From positions 1-64,000 of the forward strand of contig CALBPI010000001.1 of NCBI GenBank assembly GCA_937899415.1: DNA of 64,000 nucleotides. The letters are read 5' to 3'. Every line of letters begins with the position of its first letter. Position 1 is the first letter of the stretch. The translations under genes and the position numbers were made by a program. Shown in pieces: positions 44,560 through 53,206 of this stretch. The notes under the pieces were generated by a model. That model was not told the origin of the DNA and made no database searches. It saw only the letters and a program-made list of their open reading frames with translations. The stretch comes from an uncultured Gammaproteobacteria bacterium. Lineage in GTDB: Bacteria; Pseudomonadota; Gammaproteobacteria; Steroidobacterales; Woeseiaceae.

Positions 44560-45426
44560 GTGAAAGAGCCGGTCCTGATGGATTACATTCGCGTTGTACG
44601 GCAGAGCCTGTGGCTTTGGCTTGTGATTGTCGTCTTTCACGTTGCGCTTGCAATTGCGGCCGCGTTTTACCTGTCACCGGTTTATCGATCTGAGTTGATC
44701 GTGGCACCAGTCCCGCAAGGATCGGCGAATGGCCTTCTGGGCAACGTCGCCTCTCAACTTGGCGGCTTGTCTCAGCTGGTCGGCATTCAGGATCAGGGCG
44801 CGATCGGCAAGGATGAGCTGATTGCACTCCTGGGATCGCGCGAGTTTGCCCGTGAGTTTATCCACGAGCGGAAACTCCAACCCATCCTCTTCTACAAGAT
44901 CTGGGACGCCACCACCGAGACGTGGATGGTGGACTCGGAAGAAGATGTGCCGAGCGAGATCGATGCGATCAGAGCATTCCGTGAGAACGTGATGCAAATT
45001 TCTGAGGCCAGAAGAACGACCGGACTAGTTACGGTCTCGTTCGAGTGGATCGACCGTCACCAGGCCGCAGAATGGGCGACCGCTTACCTGGAGTTCGCGA
45101 ATAACAAGATCAGGCAGCGGACCATCACTGAGGCGCAGCGAAGCATCCAGTACCTTAATGATGAACTGGCGAAAACCAGCATCGTTGAGCTTAGAACCGC
45201 CATCTACAGCCTGATCGAGACTCAGATAAACCGCATCATGGTGGCAAACGTTCGCGACGAATACGCATTCAAGATTGTCGACTCTGCGTTTGTGCCCGAC
45301 CCGGATGAATTCGTGCGCCCGAACAGGCCTTTGATCGTTCTTGGCGGCTTTGTTTTCGGGCTCCTGATGGCCACCGTTTTGGTGGTCTTACGGCAGGCTA
45401 TCCGCGATCGCGGCGACATGCAGTGA
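44560..45426 (+). CDS. Wzz-type chain-length determinant
   Basis: About 288 aa from the GTG at 44560 (GGAG 8 nt upstream); the ATGs at 44542 and 44578 are alternatives. An N-terminal transmembrane helix (LWLWLVIVVFHVALAIAAAF) is followed by the Wzz domain start PVYRSELIVAPV. A periplasmic region of about 200 aa ends in the Pro-rich VPDPDEFVRPNRPLIVLGGF and a second helix (FGLLMATVLVVLRQA). It would set the chain length of the Wzx/Wzy polymer encoded just downstream. It is shorter than the XrtA Wzz at 25170 and lacks the long coiled coil. Confidence 0.88.
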   Translation: MKEPVLMDYIRVVRQSLWLWLVIVVFHVALAIAAAFYLSPVYRSELIVAPVPQGSANGLLGNVASQLGGLSQLVGIQDQGAIGKDELIALLGSREFAREFIHERKLQPILFYKIWDATTETWMVDSEEDVPSEIDAIRAFRENVMQISEARRTTGLVTVSFEWIDRHQAAEWATAYLEFANNKIRQRTITEAQRSIQYLNDELAKTSIVELRTAIYSLIETQINRIMVANVRDEYAFKIVDSAFVPDPDEFVRPNRPLIVLGGFVFGLLMATVLVVLRQAIRDRGDMQ

Positions 45427-45487
45427 GTGAACACCGTGTGGGCCGTTCTTCTGATCGCGCAACGCCACGGCCCGCCGTTATGGCTTG

Positions 45488-47038
45488 ATGAGTGACATGG
45501 TTCAGGGAAGAAAGCTCCGCAAAGATCTGATTGGGAGCATTCTGCTCGGCCCAGGAAAACTGATCGTCCCGGTAGTCGGGTACGCAGTACTCTATCCGAT
45601 TATTCTCGCGAAGAGCGGGCAAGCGGTGCTGGGGCTCTGGTCCCTGCTCTCAGGCCTGCTGGCCATGCTGACATTGGTCGATCTGGGTTTCAGCGCGTAT
45701 CTGAAACGCAGTGCCAGTGCGTGCACGGCAGAGGATGAGTGGCGTGGCGTGGTTTGCAGGACGGGCTCCGCCGCCGCCCGTTTTTATGCACTCTCGGTTG
45801 CAGGCGGTCTCGTCATCACCGCAGCAATTATCATGGCCTTTCCGGCCGCGATCGACAGGCTCGAAGACACCTACTCCGCGGCCGCACTGGGAGCGGCAAT
45901 CGTTCTCACGCTGGTAACGGCCTTCGCGCAACTCTTATCAAGGCTGGCAGCGGCGGCGTTGGCATCGGTGCAACAGAACTATGTGGTTGAGGTGATCTCA
46001 ATCGTCTCTCCACTGATCGCGTTCCCCATCGCGATCGGTGGCGCGATCATTGGCCGGCCCGTTGAAAGCCTCGCGTTGGGATATTGCCTCGGTGCGATCG
46101 TCTCTTTCTGGACTCTGAGCGATCGGCTGTCGGTCAGTAAGAACATCAGTGTGACTGCCTTCTTAATGGCACCCGATACGACCCTCCGTAGCACCAAAGA
46201 GCTCTGGAACGTGAGCAGGGGCCTGTTTCTGGTTTCGGCCGGGTTTGCAATCCGGGAGCCCATCGTACGCTTTGTTGCCGCGTCGGTACTTGGGCTTGCC
46301 GCTGCTGCCTGGCTCGATATTGCGATGCGCCTGACGATCATGACTAAGAACGTTATCGCATCGGGAACATCTGTTCTGTTCCCAATGATCAGTGCGATGT
46401 CTGCCGATCAAAGCGACGCACGGATTGTCACCGTATCGAAGTTCTCGTTAGGTTTCTTGCTGTGCTTTGTAACCACCGCCGAACTGGCAATCCTTGCCGG
46501 ACAGGAGTGGTTCTATTCCATCTGGCTCGGGCAATTCGACGAGCTGCTTCGACGGGCAACGATCGCCTTCGCGATTTGGAACATCACAGTTATCGTAAAC
46601 GTCCCGTTCTGGCATCGGATCGTTGCAACCGGCAACGAGAGACTCGCGGCATGGTCACTCTGGTTACAAACCGGTATCGTGTTAACGCTTGTACCGCTCA
46701 GCGCCATCGTTTCTCTGTCATTCGACACCCTGTTGTTCGTGTGGCTACTGGGTGCGGTGTTGACGCAAGTCATGATCTACACGGTTGCGCAAGTAAAGTT
46801 TGCGGGTGTTTCATCGGTGCTTGGAAGCCGCTATATCCTCGCATCGCTGGCATCAACGCTTGTCGTTAGTTCCATCGTCGTCTATCGATCTTATGGTCCG
46901 GCGGTCGGATTGGGTCTCGACATGACGTCGCTCATCGCTGTTGGCGCTCACTTCTTGGTGTCATCCGTCTGTATGCACGCACTGTGGCGAGAAACCCAAC
47001 CATCGCTTTCCAGTAGCAGCGAGCCGATCCATGACTAG
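45488..47038 (+). CDS. Wzx-like lipid-linked oligosaccharide flippase
   Basis: A 516-aa polytopic membrane protein with about 12-14 hydrophobic helices and no soluble domain. Examples are LLSGLLAMLTLVDLGFSAYL, VLTLVTAFAQLLSRLAAAAL and LVVSSIVVYRSYGPAVGLGL. The pattern, including a charged N-terminus GRKLRKDLIGSILLGPG and the LGFSAYLKR segment after helix 2, fits the MATE-related polysaccharide transporter family. It likely flips undecaprenyl-linked repeat units to the periplasm. Its stop overlaps the next gene by 8 nt. Confidence 0.8.
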   Translation: MSDMVQGRKLRKDLIGSILLGPGKLIVPVVGYAVLYPIILAKSGQAVLGLWSLLSGLLAMLTLVDLGFSAYLKRSASACTAEDEWRGVVCRTGSAAARFYALSVAGGLVITAAIIMAFPAAIDRLEDTYSAAALGAAIVLTLVTAFAQLLSRLAAAALASVQQNYVVEVISIVSPLIAFPIAIGGAIIGRPVESLALGYCLGAIVSFWTLSDRLSVSKNISVTAFLMAPDTTLRSTKELWNVSRGLFLVSAGFAIREPIVRFVAASVLGLAAAAWLDIAMRLTIMTKNVIASGTSVLFPMISAMSADQSDARIVTVSKFSLGFLLCFVTTAELAILAGQEWFYSIWLGQFDELLRRATIAFAIWNITVIVNVPFWHRIVATGNERLAAWSLWLQTGIVLTLVPLSAIVSLSFDTLLFVWLLGAVLTQVMIYTVAQVKFAGVSSVLGSRYILASLASTLVVSSIVVYRSYGPAVGLGLDMTSLIAVGAHFLVSSVCMHALWRETQPSLSSSSEPIHD

Positions 47039-48299
47039 GCAATCTCTGGACTTGCATGCAAGGCAACCTCAGCCGGTGAGCGCAATAGACCTCCTGAGAG
47101 ACATGGCGATGCGGCTGACGCTCGGCGCTGCGTTTATCGCATTGATGTCAGGTAAGCTCATGCCGGTTTCGATCGGCCCCATAGGGACCTCTGTCGTAGA
47201 GCTGGGCGTCGTTGCCCTGATCGTGTCGAGCTTTCTGATCGCACGAGGGCACGACGTAACGCGGGCATTCGTGGTGTTTGCACTCATATCCGGTGTGCTG
47301 CTCGCCCTTTCTTTGCCGTTCAATCCAGTGGTTCGAGCGCTCAGAGACTACTCACAGATTTTCTTTTGTGGTGGCGTTATTGCAGGCATGTTTCTCGACC
47401 CGCGCCGATTCGTTGAGAGCCTGGTCATTGTGCTGGCCGTGATCTTGCCCTACGCCGTGCTCTACGGAGTATCTGAAGAGATCCTGTTCTTCGACGCACC
47501 CCTGGCGACCAATTTACTCTTCAACATGCGTCTTCCCGCATTGTTCCTGACCGCGGTCTTGCTCGTTGACGCATCGCGGTCTATTCGTAAGTGGTGGCAC
47601 GTCCCATTCCTGCTTGTTCTGATCGTATTGGTCGTCAAGATCCGGACGCGCGGATTCCACCTCGCCTTGATGATCGAAGTACTCACCATGCTGTTACTCA
47701 TGGCGAGAAAGGGCGGTACGAGCATTTCCCCAAAAAAGGTGGCCGCGCTCGCGGTGATCTTCGTGGGCATCGCAGCACTGCTATCCTTCAGTGCGGTGTC
47801 GCAGCGATACGCATTCGTGCAATACCTGGCCTCGGACGGGCTCGAGGCCGTCACACGGGATCCATCCCTGGGGGTGCGGTTTTTGCTGTGGGGGATCGGG
47901 CTCGTCGAGATGGGGCTTGACCCAGTCCGCCACGTGTTCGGGCTGGGATTCGGCCACTATCTGTTGCTGGACCCACGAGGGAGCGGAAATTACCAATACC
48001 TCCCCATGTGGATGATCCACAATCAGGTACTGTCGCTGTACCTGACGGGAGGCGCCATTCTGCTGATCACCTTTAGCCTATTTCTGCGGCGTCTATATCG
48101 AATTGCCGAGAACAAAGACCTGTTCATCGTCTTCGTTACCGCCTCTGTTCTTTATTCGCTCTCAACCCCGGTGCTCGGCAAGGTCGTCGATGCCACCATA
48201 TTCTGGGTATGCCTCGGAACCATCATCGGCCTGCGGCAGGCCGATGATGCGAAACAAGAAGTCGGTGATGCCGACTCTAGAGCGCGCGACGCGCAATAA
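47031..48299 (+). CDS. Wzy-like O-antigen/EPS polymerase or ligase
   Basis: A 422-aa integral membrane protein with about 10-11 helices. A large periplasmic loop (about residues 260-340) contains the Arg-rich RYAFVQYLASDGLEAVTRDP and HVFGLGFGHYLLLDPRGSG, followed by WMIHNQVLSLYLTGGAILL. That H-N near a late helix is the arrangement of Wzy/WaaL proteins. The ATG at 47031 overlaps the flippase stop. It probably polymerises the repeat units flipped by the upstream protein. Family membership is by topology rather than strong motifs. Confidence 0.78.
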   Translation: MTRQSLDLHARQPQPVSAIDLLRDMAMRLTLGAAFIALMSGKLMPVSIGPIGTSVVELGVVALIVSSFLIARGHDVTRAFVVFALISGVLLALSLPFNPVVRALRDYSQIFFCGGVIAGMFLDPRRFVESLVIVLAVILPYAVLYGVSEEILFFDAPLATNLLFNMRLPALFLTAVLLVDASRSIRKWWHVPFLLVLIVLVVKIRTRGFHLALMIEVLTMLLLMARKGGTSISPKKVAALAVIFVGIAALLSFSAVSQRYAFVQYLASDGLEAVTRDPSLGVRFLLWGIGLVEMGLDPVRHVFGLGFGHYLLLDPRGSGNYQYLPMWMIHNQVLSLYLTGGAILLITFSLFLRRLYRIAENKDLFIVFVTASVLYSLSTPVLGKVVDATIFWVCLGTIIGLRQADDAKQEVGDADSRARDAQ

Positions 48300-48311
48300 G
48301 AAATGATACCG

Positions 48312-48340
48312 GGTCGCCGCCAGGCATTTGGCAGGCGACC
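48312..48340. terminator. Bidirectional hairpin between convergent genes
   Basis: GGTCGCC (48312-48318) pairs perfectly with GGCGACC (48334-48340), and an inner GCCA/TGGC adds four more pairs around a short loop. It lies in the 58-nt gap between the convergent wzy-like and kinase-methyltransferase genes, where it can end transcription from both sides. No strong T-run is seen. Confidence 0.5.
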
Positions 48341-48357
48341 GATACCCTGTCTGTGGT

Positions 48358-49656
48358 TTACGACGGCTCTTTGGAGCAGTAGATGACGGGCCTGTCACGC
48401 TCCGTCAGCCGCACCAAACGAATCGTTGAGAAGCCCAACGCCTCCAGCTTGGAAATTTCCACTTCCGCCGAGTCGTGTCCCTCGATGACCAGCTCCTTGG
48501 CCCTCCCAAGAAAGTCCAGCAGCCTCTGTTTGTCCTCGACCCAATTGAGGACGTTAAGCGCGAACACCACGTCAGGATGGTAACCACCGAGATCCGCATC
48601 CCAGATGTCGGTCTTGTCGAGATCAACATTGCGGAAGTCAACCGGAGTTTCGAGAACCTCAGCTATTAGTTTCGCTGACTCCAGAATTTCGGCGTCGATG
48701 TCAATTGCGAGCGCCGACTCTGCGCCCTCTTCCTTGATTAGGTGGCATGAGAGCAGCGCCATGTTACATCCCAATTCAAGGACCTTCTTGCCTTTGAAGG
48801 AGGTGATTTCACGCAAATACGACCATCTCTCTACCCAGTCACGTTCGCCCGGGAATACGAACCCTTCGTGCGTGAACGTGTAATAGGCCAACGTCTGGCC
48901 GGGCGAGCTGGCTCGCGATGTTTGGGCAATCTGCCATGCTTCGGCAAGCTTTTTGGTCGCGCTTGACGCGTCATCAGGAATCTCGGGAACCGCGTCGGGA
49001 TCGGTCATCCCAAGCATCGCCTTTACCGCATTCCTCAGCCGCCGTGGAAACGGCGCCGCCAGTTTGCCGAGAAGCACTCGAATGCTGAATCCTGTTGCTG
49101 ATCTGTGCACAGGTTTACCTCCAATTGGCTTTCCAAATACTGAGCGAATTATCGCAATTGTTCGTGTGTGAATCGTCGCCTGATCGAAATCGATCAGCTT
49201 GATGTAACGGTCGTCAACGACGAGTACATTGTGATGCCGCAGGTCGTTGTGACTAATACCCAATAACGCAAGCCGGAATGCGTAAGTGGTGACAAAAAAC
49301 GCAACCCGGATGGTAAGCCAAACGGTCGCCTCCTCGACGACAAACTGATCCCCTCGAATCTTCTCCAGCGCGATAACGTCGTAGATACCGTCTGATCGAA
49401 ACTCAAAAGCTGTCGGCGTAAACGCGACATTCTCACATCGTCGCAGCACCTCATACTCCGACTCCGGAGTCGAATTCCGCAGGTGAGAAGATTCTTGCTT
49501 GTCGGTGACTACGACTTTCAGGATCCGCTCGCCCGTATCGTAGACACGGCGGTACCGGTCGTAACGACTCGTCGATATCACGTTCTTGTCAGTCAACGAG
49601 TAGCGTTCGTGAAATTCACGCCATGGATCCGCTTCGAAGTCGTCGGTATGGCTCAT
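48358..49656 (-). CDS. Kinase-like / SAM methyltransferase fusion protein
   Basis: A 432-aa two-domain protein. Residues 1-170 look like a small protein-kinase fold: Lys47 in ILKVVVTDK, a helix-C Glu in PESEYEVLRRC, the catalytic loop HNDLRHHNVLV (Asp138, Asn143) and the metal Asp156 in KLIDFDQA. Residues 255-432 are a class I methyltransferase, with motif I KKVLELGCNMALLSC (292-304), acidic LAIDIDAEIL and motif IV-like VVFALNVLNWVEDKQ. Kinase plus methyltransferase in one protein recalls WbdD, which caps O-polysaccharide with methyl phosphate; the domain order here is reversed. Polymer capping is inference. The gene reads toward wzy. Confidence 0.75.
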   Translation of the reverse strand: MSHTDDFEADPWREFHERYSLTDKNVISTSRYDRYRRVYDTGERILKVVVTDKQESSHLRNSTPESEYEVLRRCENVAFTPTAFEFRSDGIYDVIALEKIRGDQFVVEEATVWLTIRVAFFVTTYAFRLALLGISHNDLRHHNVLVVDDRYIKLIDFDQATIHTRTIAIIRSVFGKPIGGKPVHRSATGFSIRVLLGKLAAPFPRRLRNAVKAMLGMTDPDAVPEIPDDASSATKKLAEAWQIAQTSRASSPGQTLAYYTFTHEGFVFPGERDWVERWSYLREITSFKGKKVLELGCNMALLSCHLIKEEGAESALAIDIDAEILESAKLIAEVLETPVDFRNVDLDKTDIWDADLGGYHPDVVFALNVLNWVEDKQRLLDFLGRAKELVIEGHDSAEVEISKLEALGFSTIRLVRLTERDRPVIYCSKEPS

Positions 49657-50101
49657 CACCTAGTGTCTTTGGCAGCCCCCATGGCTCAGATCGTCTGTAT
49701 TCATCCGGGTTCGCGTTCGGAGCTCATGAGGACCTTGCACCTGTCCGTCTGTCTAGACTCGTGCCGTATCCCGCATCGACGCAAATCGCATCATGGTGTT
49801 AGCCGCTAGGGATACTTCTGAACGCTGCAGAGACTGATTCGCAGTGCCACCTTCTTCGGCTCGGGTGTGACGCTTGGGCGCCATTGGCAGGAACGCAAAG
49901 CGTCGCGTACAATGCCGCCGATCGTCACCTGCCATGGCGACAGCGCGGCGAAGCTTACCTTAATTTGGGTGCCCGTCCAACCGGCCCCAGCCGGGCCCGC
50001 AAATATCGCGACTTTGACCCTGTGTTTACAGCATATATGGTGCGAGTGTCGGCAGTACTTCTGGCATCAATAGCCCCACTAATTCGGTTCTGAACGCCCC
50101 C
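49657..50101. other. Divergent promoter region without genes
   Basis: This 445-nt gap separates the kinase-methyltransferase fusion (minus) from a glycosyltransferase (plus). No supported gene lies here. It contains one good sigma-70-like promoter on the plus strand (49884-49913), a second weaker one (50014-50041) and a small CCGGC/GCCGG hairpin near 49981-49994. Confidence 0.5.
49884..49913 (+). promoter_or_regulatory. Sigma-70-like promoter for the GT4 gene
   Basis: TTGGCA and TACAAT, each one mismatch from consensus, are separated by 18 nt. The start would be near 49920, leaving a leader of about 180 nt. A second candidate, TTGACC-N16-TATGGT (50014-50041), lies closer to the ATG at 50102. 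Confidence 0.5.
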
Positions 50102-51352
50102 ATGCGATTGCTCATCATCGAACCGGAAGCCGAGGGCCACCACCTGGTTCTCTATACGCGCCTGTTACTCGAGGAGTCGCTTCGCAGAGACTGGAGAGTT
50201 TCGGTGCTCACGACCGAATCGGCGGCAGGGCACGCCGCATTCAGGATACTGTCAGCCAACGCGGAAGCAGCATTTGAGACTATCGTGATTCCTGATATCC
50301 GGCCGCCATCGGGGTCCGGCTCGCTATCGCTCTTGGTTTCTCAGTTCCGCCTGTGGAAAGGGCTCGCAGCCGCGTCCGCCAGCAACAACCAGTTTCGGGA
50401 CTTTGACATTATCTACTGCGTCAACCTCGACTATTTCGAGAAGGCGCTTTCGTTGCTCGGTTCACCATTTGCCGGCCGACCGTTTTCAGGCATGTTAATG
50501 AATCCCAAGTTCCACAGAGCGGAGATGCGTATTGGTCCGGCCAGTCGCAGTGATCGCTTGTACAGCTGGTTGTTCAGGCGCCTGCTGTCATTGAACAACC
50601 TGCAGAGCGTCTTGGTGGTCGACGAGCGATTCCTTGAGTTCTGTAATCGAAGCGGGTATCCCAATGCGGGCAAAATGCGCTTTGTCCCCGATGTCGGTGA
50701 ATTGTCTGACGAACCTTCAACCGGTTTGACTCGTGGGGCTCTTGGCATCCGACCCGACGCTCTCGTTGTCTTGCTCTACGGCAGCCTTTCGAGACGAAAA
50801 GGTGTCAAGGAGCTATTGCAAGCCATCGAGGCCACGACCTCCGAAGAGGTTGTGGCGCTCGTTGCGGGAAAGCCCGACGAAGAAACCCAGGGGTTTCTTC
50901 GGTCCGAACGGTGTTATGCCATGCAGGCGACCGGAAAGCTCGTCGTTCGCGCAGGCTTCCAAAACGCAGATGAAGAAAGAAGCCTATTCGAAGCGGCCGA
51001 CGTCGTCTGGCTGGGTTATGTCGGAGGCGCCTACGGATCAAGCGGCGTTCTTTACCAGGCGGGGTCGCTCGGTCTGCCGGTCATTGCAACAGACGTGGGT
51101 CTGATCGGATGGGCCGTCACCCGGTACGACGTCGGCATCGCACTCGATCCGACCGAGGGATCAGCAGTCATTGACGCCATAAGACGACTCAGAAACGATA
51201 GCGACCTGAGGCACCGGCTCGGTTCAAACGGGCGCGAGCTCGCACATGGTCACACAGGGGTCGCGTTTGCGAAGGCGATCTGTGACGCACTGGAAAACTC
51301 TGCCGGCGACGCCAGCGGCCCGCGCGTTGTCACGGACGCACGCGCGTCGTAG
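50102..51352 (+). CDS. GT4-type glycosyltransferase
   Basis: A 416-aa GT-B protein. The N-terminal MRLLIIEPEAEGHHLVLYTR has the glycine/His pattern of acceptor domains. The donor domain starts at VVLLYGSLSRRKGVKELLQA (about residue 222) and continues VVRAGFQNADEERSLFEAAD and SSGVLYQAGSLGLPVIATDV, in which the usual first Glu of EX7E is not obvious. It lies in the low-GC variable segment and probably adds one sugar of the repeat unit. Donor and acceptor are unknown. Confidence 0.82.
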   Translation: MRLLIIEPEAEGHHLVLYTRLLLEESLRRDWRVSVLTTESAAGHAAFRILSANAEAAFETIVIPDIRPPSGSGSLSLLVSQFRLWKGLAAASASNNQFRDFDIIYCVNLDYFEKALSLLGSPFAGRPFSGMLMNPKFHRAEMRIGPASRSDRLYSWLFRRLLSLNNLQSVLVVDERFLEFCNRSGYPNAGKMRFVPDVGELSDEPSTGLTRGALGIRPDALVVLLYGSLSRRKGVKELLQAIEATTSEEVVALVAGKPDEETQGFLRSERCYAMQATGKLVVRAGFQNADEERSLFEAADVVWLGYVGGAYGSSGVLYQAGSLGLPVIATDVGLIGWAVTRYDVGIALDPTEGSAVIDAIRRLRNDSDLRHRLGSNGRELAHGHTGVAFAKAICDALENSAGDASGPRVVTDARAS

Positions 51353-51423
51353 GTCACGTTAGTTTTGTTCGGCCTTAAATCGATTCATTCATTGATGCAA
51401 ATGAAGCGTGTTCCGCAGCACTC

Positions 51424-52332
51424 ATGACTAGTGTCAACTACTACCGCGTGCAATGGGATAACTTTGACTCAGGCGGCGGCATCTTTGATTCGAAAGTCTC
51501 AGATGCGCTCAACAAGAGGTCTGCGGTTCGGGACACTCCCGTGGCGATCAAACGCGCGTGGGGGCTCCCCATCTGGAATCGAAAAACGGTTCGTGACACA
51601 GAAGATGCGAGTCGAGGATTGAATGTCGTTTCGCACGAGTGTCTGCACGACCTCGTCGATCACATGCCGGTGCACAGTTTCATCGTGCACAACTACTTCC
51701 CAGCGTTTGACTTCGAGTCTCTGCGCCTTATCAATCCAATATACAGGGTCGGCAGCCACAGGATTTTTCGAAAGATCTTCTCGGCAAGCGAACAGGTGCT
51801 GTTCCTGTCCTCCAGAGAACGTCGACTTGCCTCAGCAAGCTACCCTGAATTCGCAGATAAATTCCTGCTGACGCCGCCTGGCAGTAATTCTGCAAGTGCA
51901 TTCTTCGCCGGGGAGCGAAGCCCGGAGATTATTGATGTCCCTGGCACCGTTGATTGGATGCCAAAGAAGCTCAGCTATCGCATGAATCTCGGGCAGGGCA
52001 TTCCGGTCTTCGGTCGGATGGCCCACGGATTTGAGGATGACGCGTACATTACGATTCTCTACGACGCCTTTCTTAGCGGCTTCAAACTAAAGCTCACCGA
52101 GATAGCGAAACATGGGAAGTCTCTGGTGAGCTTCTGCGATGTGCACGAAGAGCTCGAGAGCCTTGGATTTGCTGACTTACCCTACACGCGAGTTTCAAAC
52201 CGGAACGAGCTACGTAATGCGATACTTGAGTTTCGAAGGCGTGGCGATATCGATATCGATCAGCGCCGACAGTTCTTCGAGCTTGGGCAAAAAATCTCCT
52301 GGGACAGTTTTGCAGACGCTGTGTTTACGTGA
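51424..52332 (+). CDS. Putative GT-B glycosyltransferase, unrecognised family
   Basis: A 302-aa protein. No strong family signature is recognised. Segments such as HSFIVHNYFPAFDFESLRL, VLFLSSRERRLASASYPEF, LTPPGSN and VPGTVDWMPKKLSYRM resemble the order of elements in GT4-like enzymes that have a short acceptor domain. A C-terminal EX7E motif is not clear. There is no signal peptide or membrane helix, so it is cytoplasmic. It sits 71 nt after a GT4 gene and converges with the kinase gene, so transfer of a sugar in the same repeat unit is plausible. Confidence 0.55.
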   Translation: MTSVNYYRVQWDNFDSGGGIFDSKVSDALNKRSAVRDTPVAIKRAWGLPIWNRKTVRDTEDASRGLNVVSHECLHDLVDHMPVHSFIVHNYFPAFDFESLRLINPIYRVGSHRIFRKIFSASEQVLFLSSRERRLASASYPEFADKFLLTPPGSNSASAFFAGERSPEIIDVPGTVDWMPKKLSYRMNLGQGIPVFGRMAHGFEDDAYITILYDAFLSGFKLKLTEIAKHGKSLVSFCDVHEELESLGFADLPYTRVSNRNELRNAILEFRRRGDIDIDQRRQFFELGQKISWDSFADAVFT

Positions 52333-52377
52333 CCAAAGCGCGATTAGTCGTTATCCGACGTAGCACCAGCGCGGCAC

Positions 52378-53193
52378 TCAAACGGGTCCATTCAGAGCTT
52401 CCACATGTGATGCGTACCACGCCGGTGAGTTGAATTTGGACTGAAGTGCATAGCCAATGTCGATGTCATTGAGCATCGATTCTGCAAAGTCGAGGCCTTT
52501 TCCATACCAACTCAGTGGCAGGATGCTCTCGAGGTCGATGAACGAGAGCCGCCCTTCTCTCAGGATAACGTTGTGATACGTCAGGTCGTAGAAGTAGAAT
52601 CCAGTTCGTGTCGTGACTTCACAAACAACAGGATTCAGGATATCTCCCACGTAGCGCTCAAACTCGTACCTCGATAGAACACGGCCTGAGCGAATCGCGT
52701 AGCCACGCAAATGCCCGTCCGTATCGACCAGAACGTGTTCCAAAGCCGGGCACAGAAAATCGTAGACACCGCGATCAAGCGCCTCGGGCAGAAATCGTCC
52801 TTCTCCAGCTCGGCAGAAGTGATCGTCGAAGACTTTGACGAAGAGATCGTCGCAAAGATCGTAGTAGATGATGCACCCGCGGGGAATCCACTGACCACGT
52901 CTCCCGAACCGATCAACGTCGCCACCATGTTCAGAGGCCTCGAAGCGGCGATAGATGTCATCGCGAACCACGCGGTATCGAGACCGGTCGCTAAAGTCGA
53001 AAGAAGCCAAGAGCAGCCTAGCAACCTCTTCGCGAGGCACGTCCCGACCGTGAAAGCCTCTGTTCGCCGCCGACAGTTGATCAATAACCGCCCGATCAAT
53101 ACCCCATCCAGTGCCCCTCTGGAACGCGTATTTGAGCGATCTCGCGAGGTAGGAAAGGACTCTCCGAGGTGCCCGAGTTACTGAGAAGTTCAC
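52378..53193 (-). CDS. Kinase-like protein (lipopolysaccharide-kinase type)
   Basis: A 271-aa protein from a GTG start. Kinase-fold elements are visible in order: Lys120 in DDLFVKVFDDH, Glu137 in RFLPEALDRGVYDFL, the catalytic loop FYDLTYHNVIL (Asp203, Asn208) and the metal Asp220 in LSFIDLESILP. The catalytic loop and metal Asp match those of the fusion protein at 48358, but the overall sequence differs. It would phosphorylate a sugar, for example the growing glycan. It lies 13 nt downstream of a methyltransferase gene on the same strand, making a split methyltransferase-kinase pair. Confidence 0.7.
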   Translation of the reverse strand: MNFSVTRAPRRVLSYLARSLKYAFQRGTGWGIDRAVIDQLSAANRGFHGRDVPREEVARLLLASFDFSDRSRYRVVRDDIYRRFEASEHGGDVDRFGRRGQWIPRGCIIYYDLCDDLFVKVFDDHFCRAGEGRFLPEALDRGVYDFLCPALEHVLVDTDGHLRGYAIRSGRVLSRYEFERYVGDILNPVVCEVTTRTGFYFYDLTYHNVILREGRLSFIDLESILPLSWYGKGLDFAESMLNDIDIGYALQSKFNSPAWYASHVEALNGPV

Positions 53194-53206
53194 GGAGCAA
53201 TACGCA

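Noticed and set aside
49885-49910. AACGCAAAGCG as a second c-di-GMP aptamer
   Set aside because: It has a partial core word only. The preceding GGCAAACC, GAAA hairpin and closing helix are missing.
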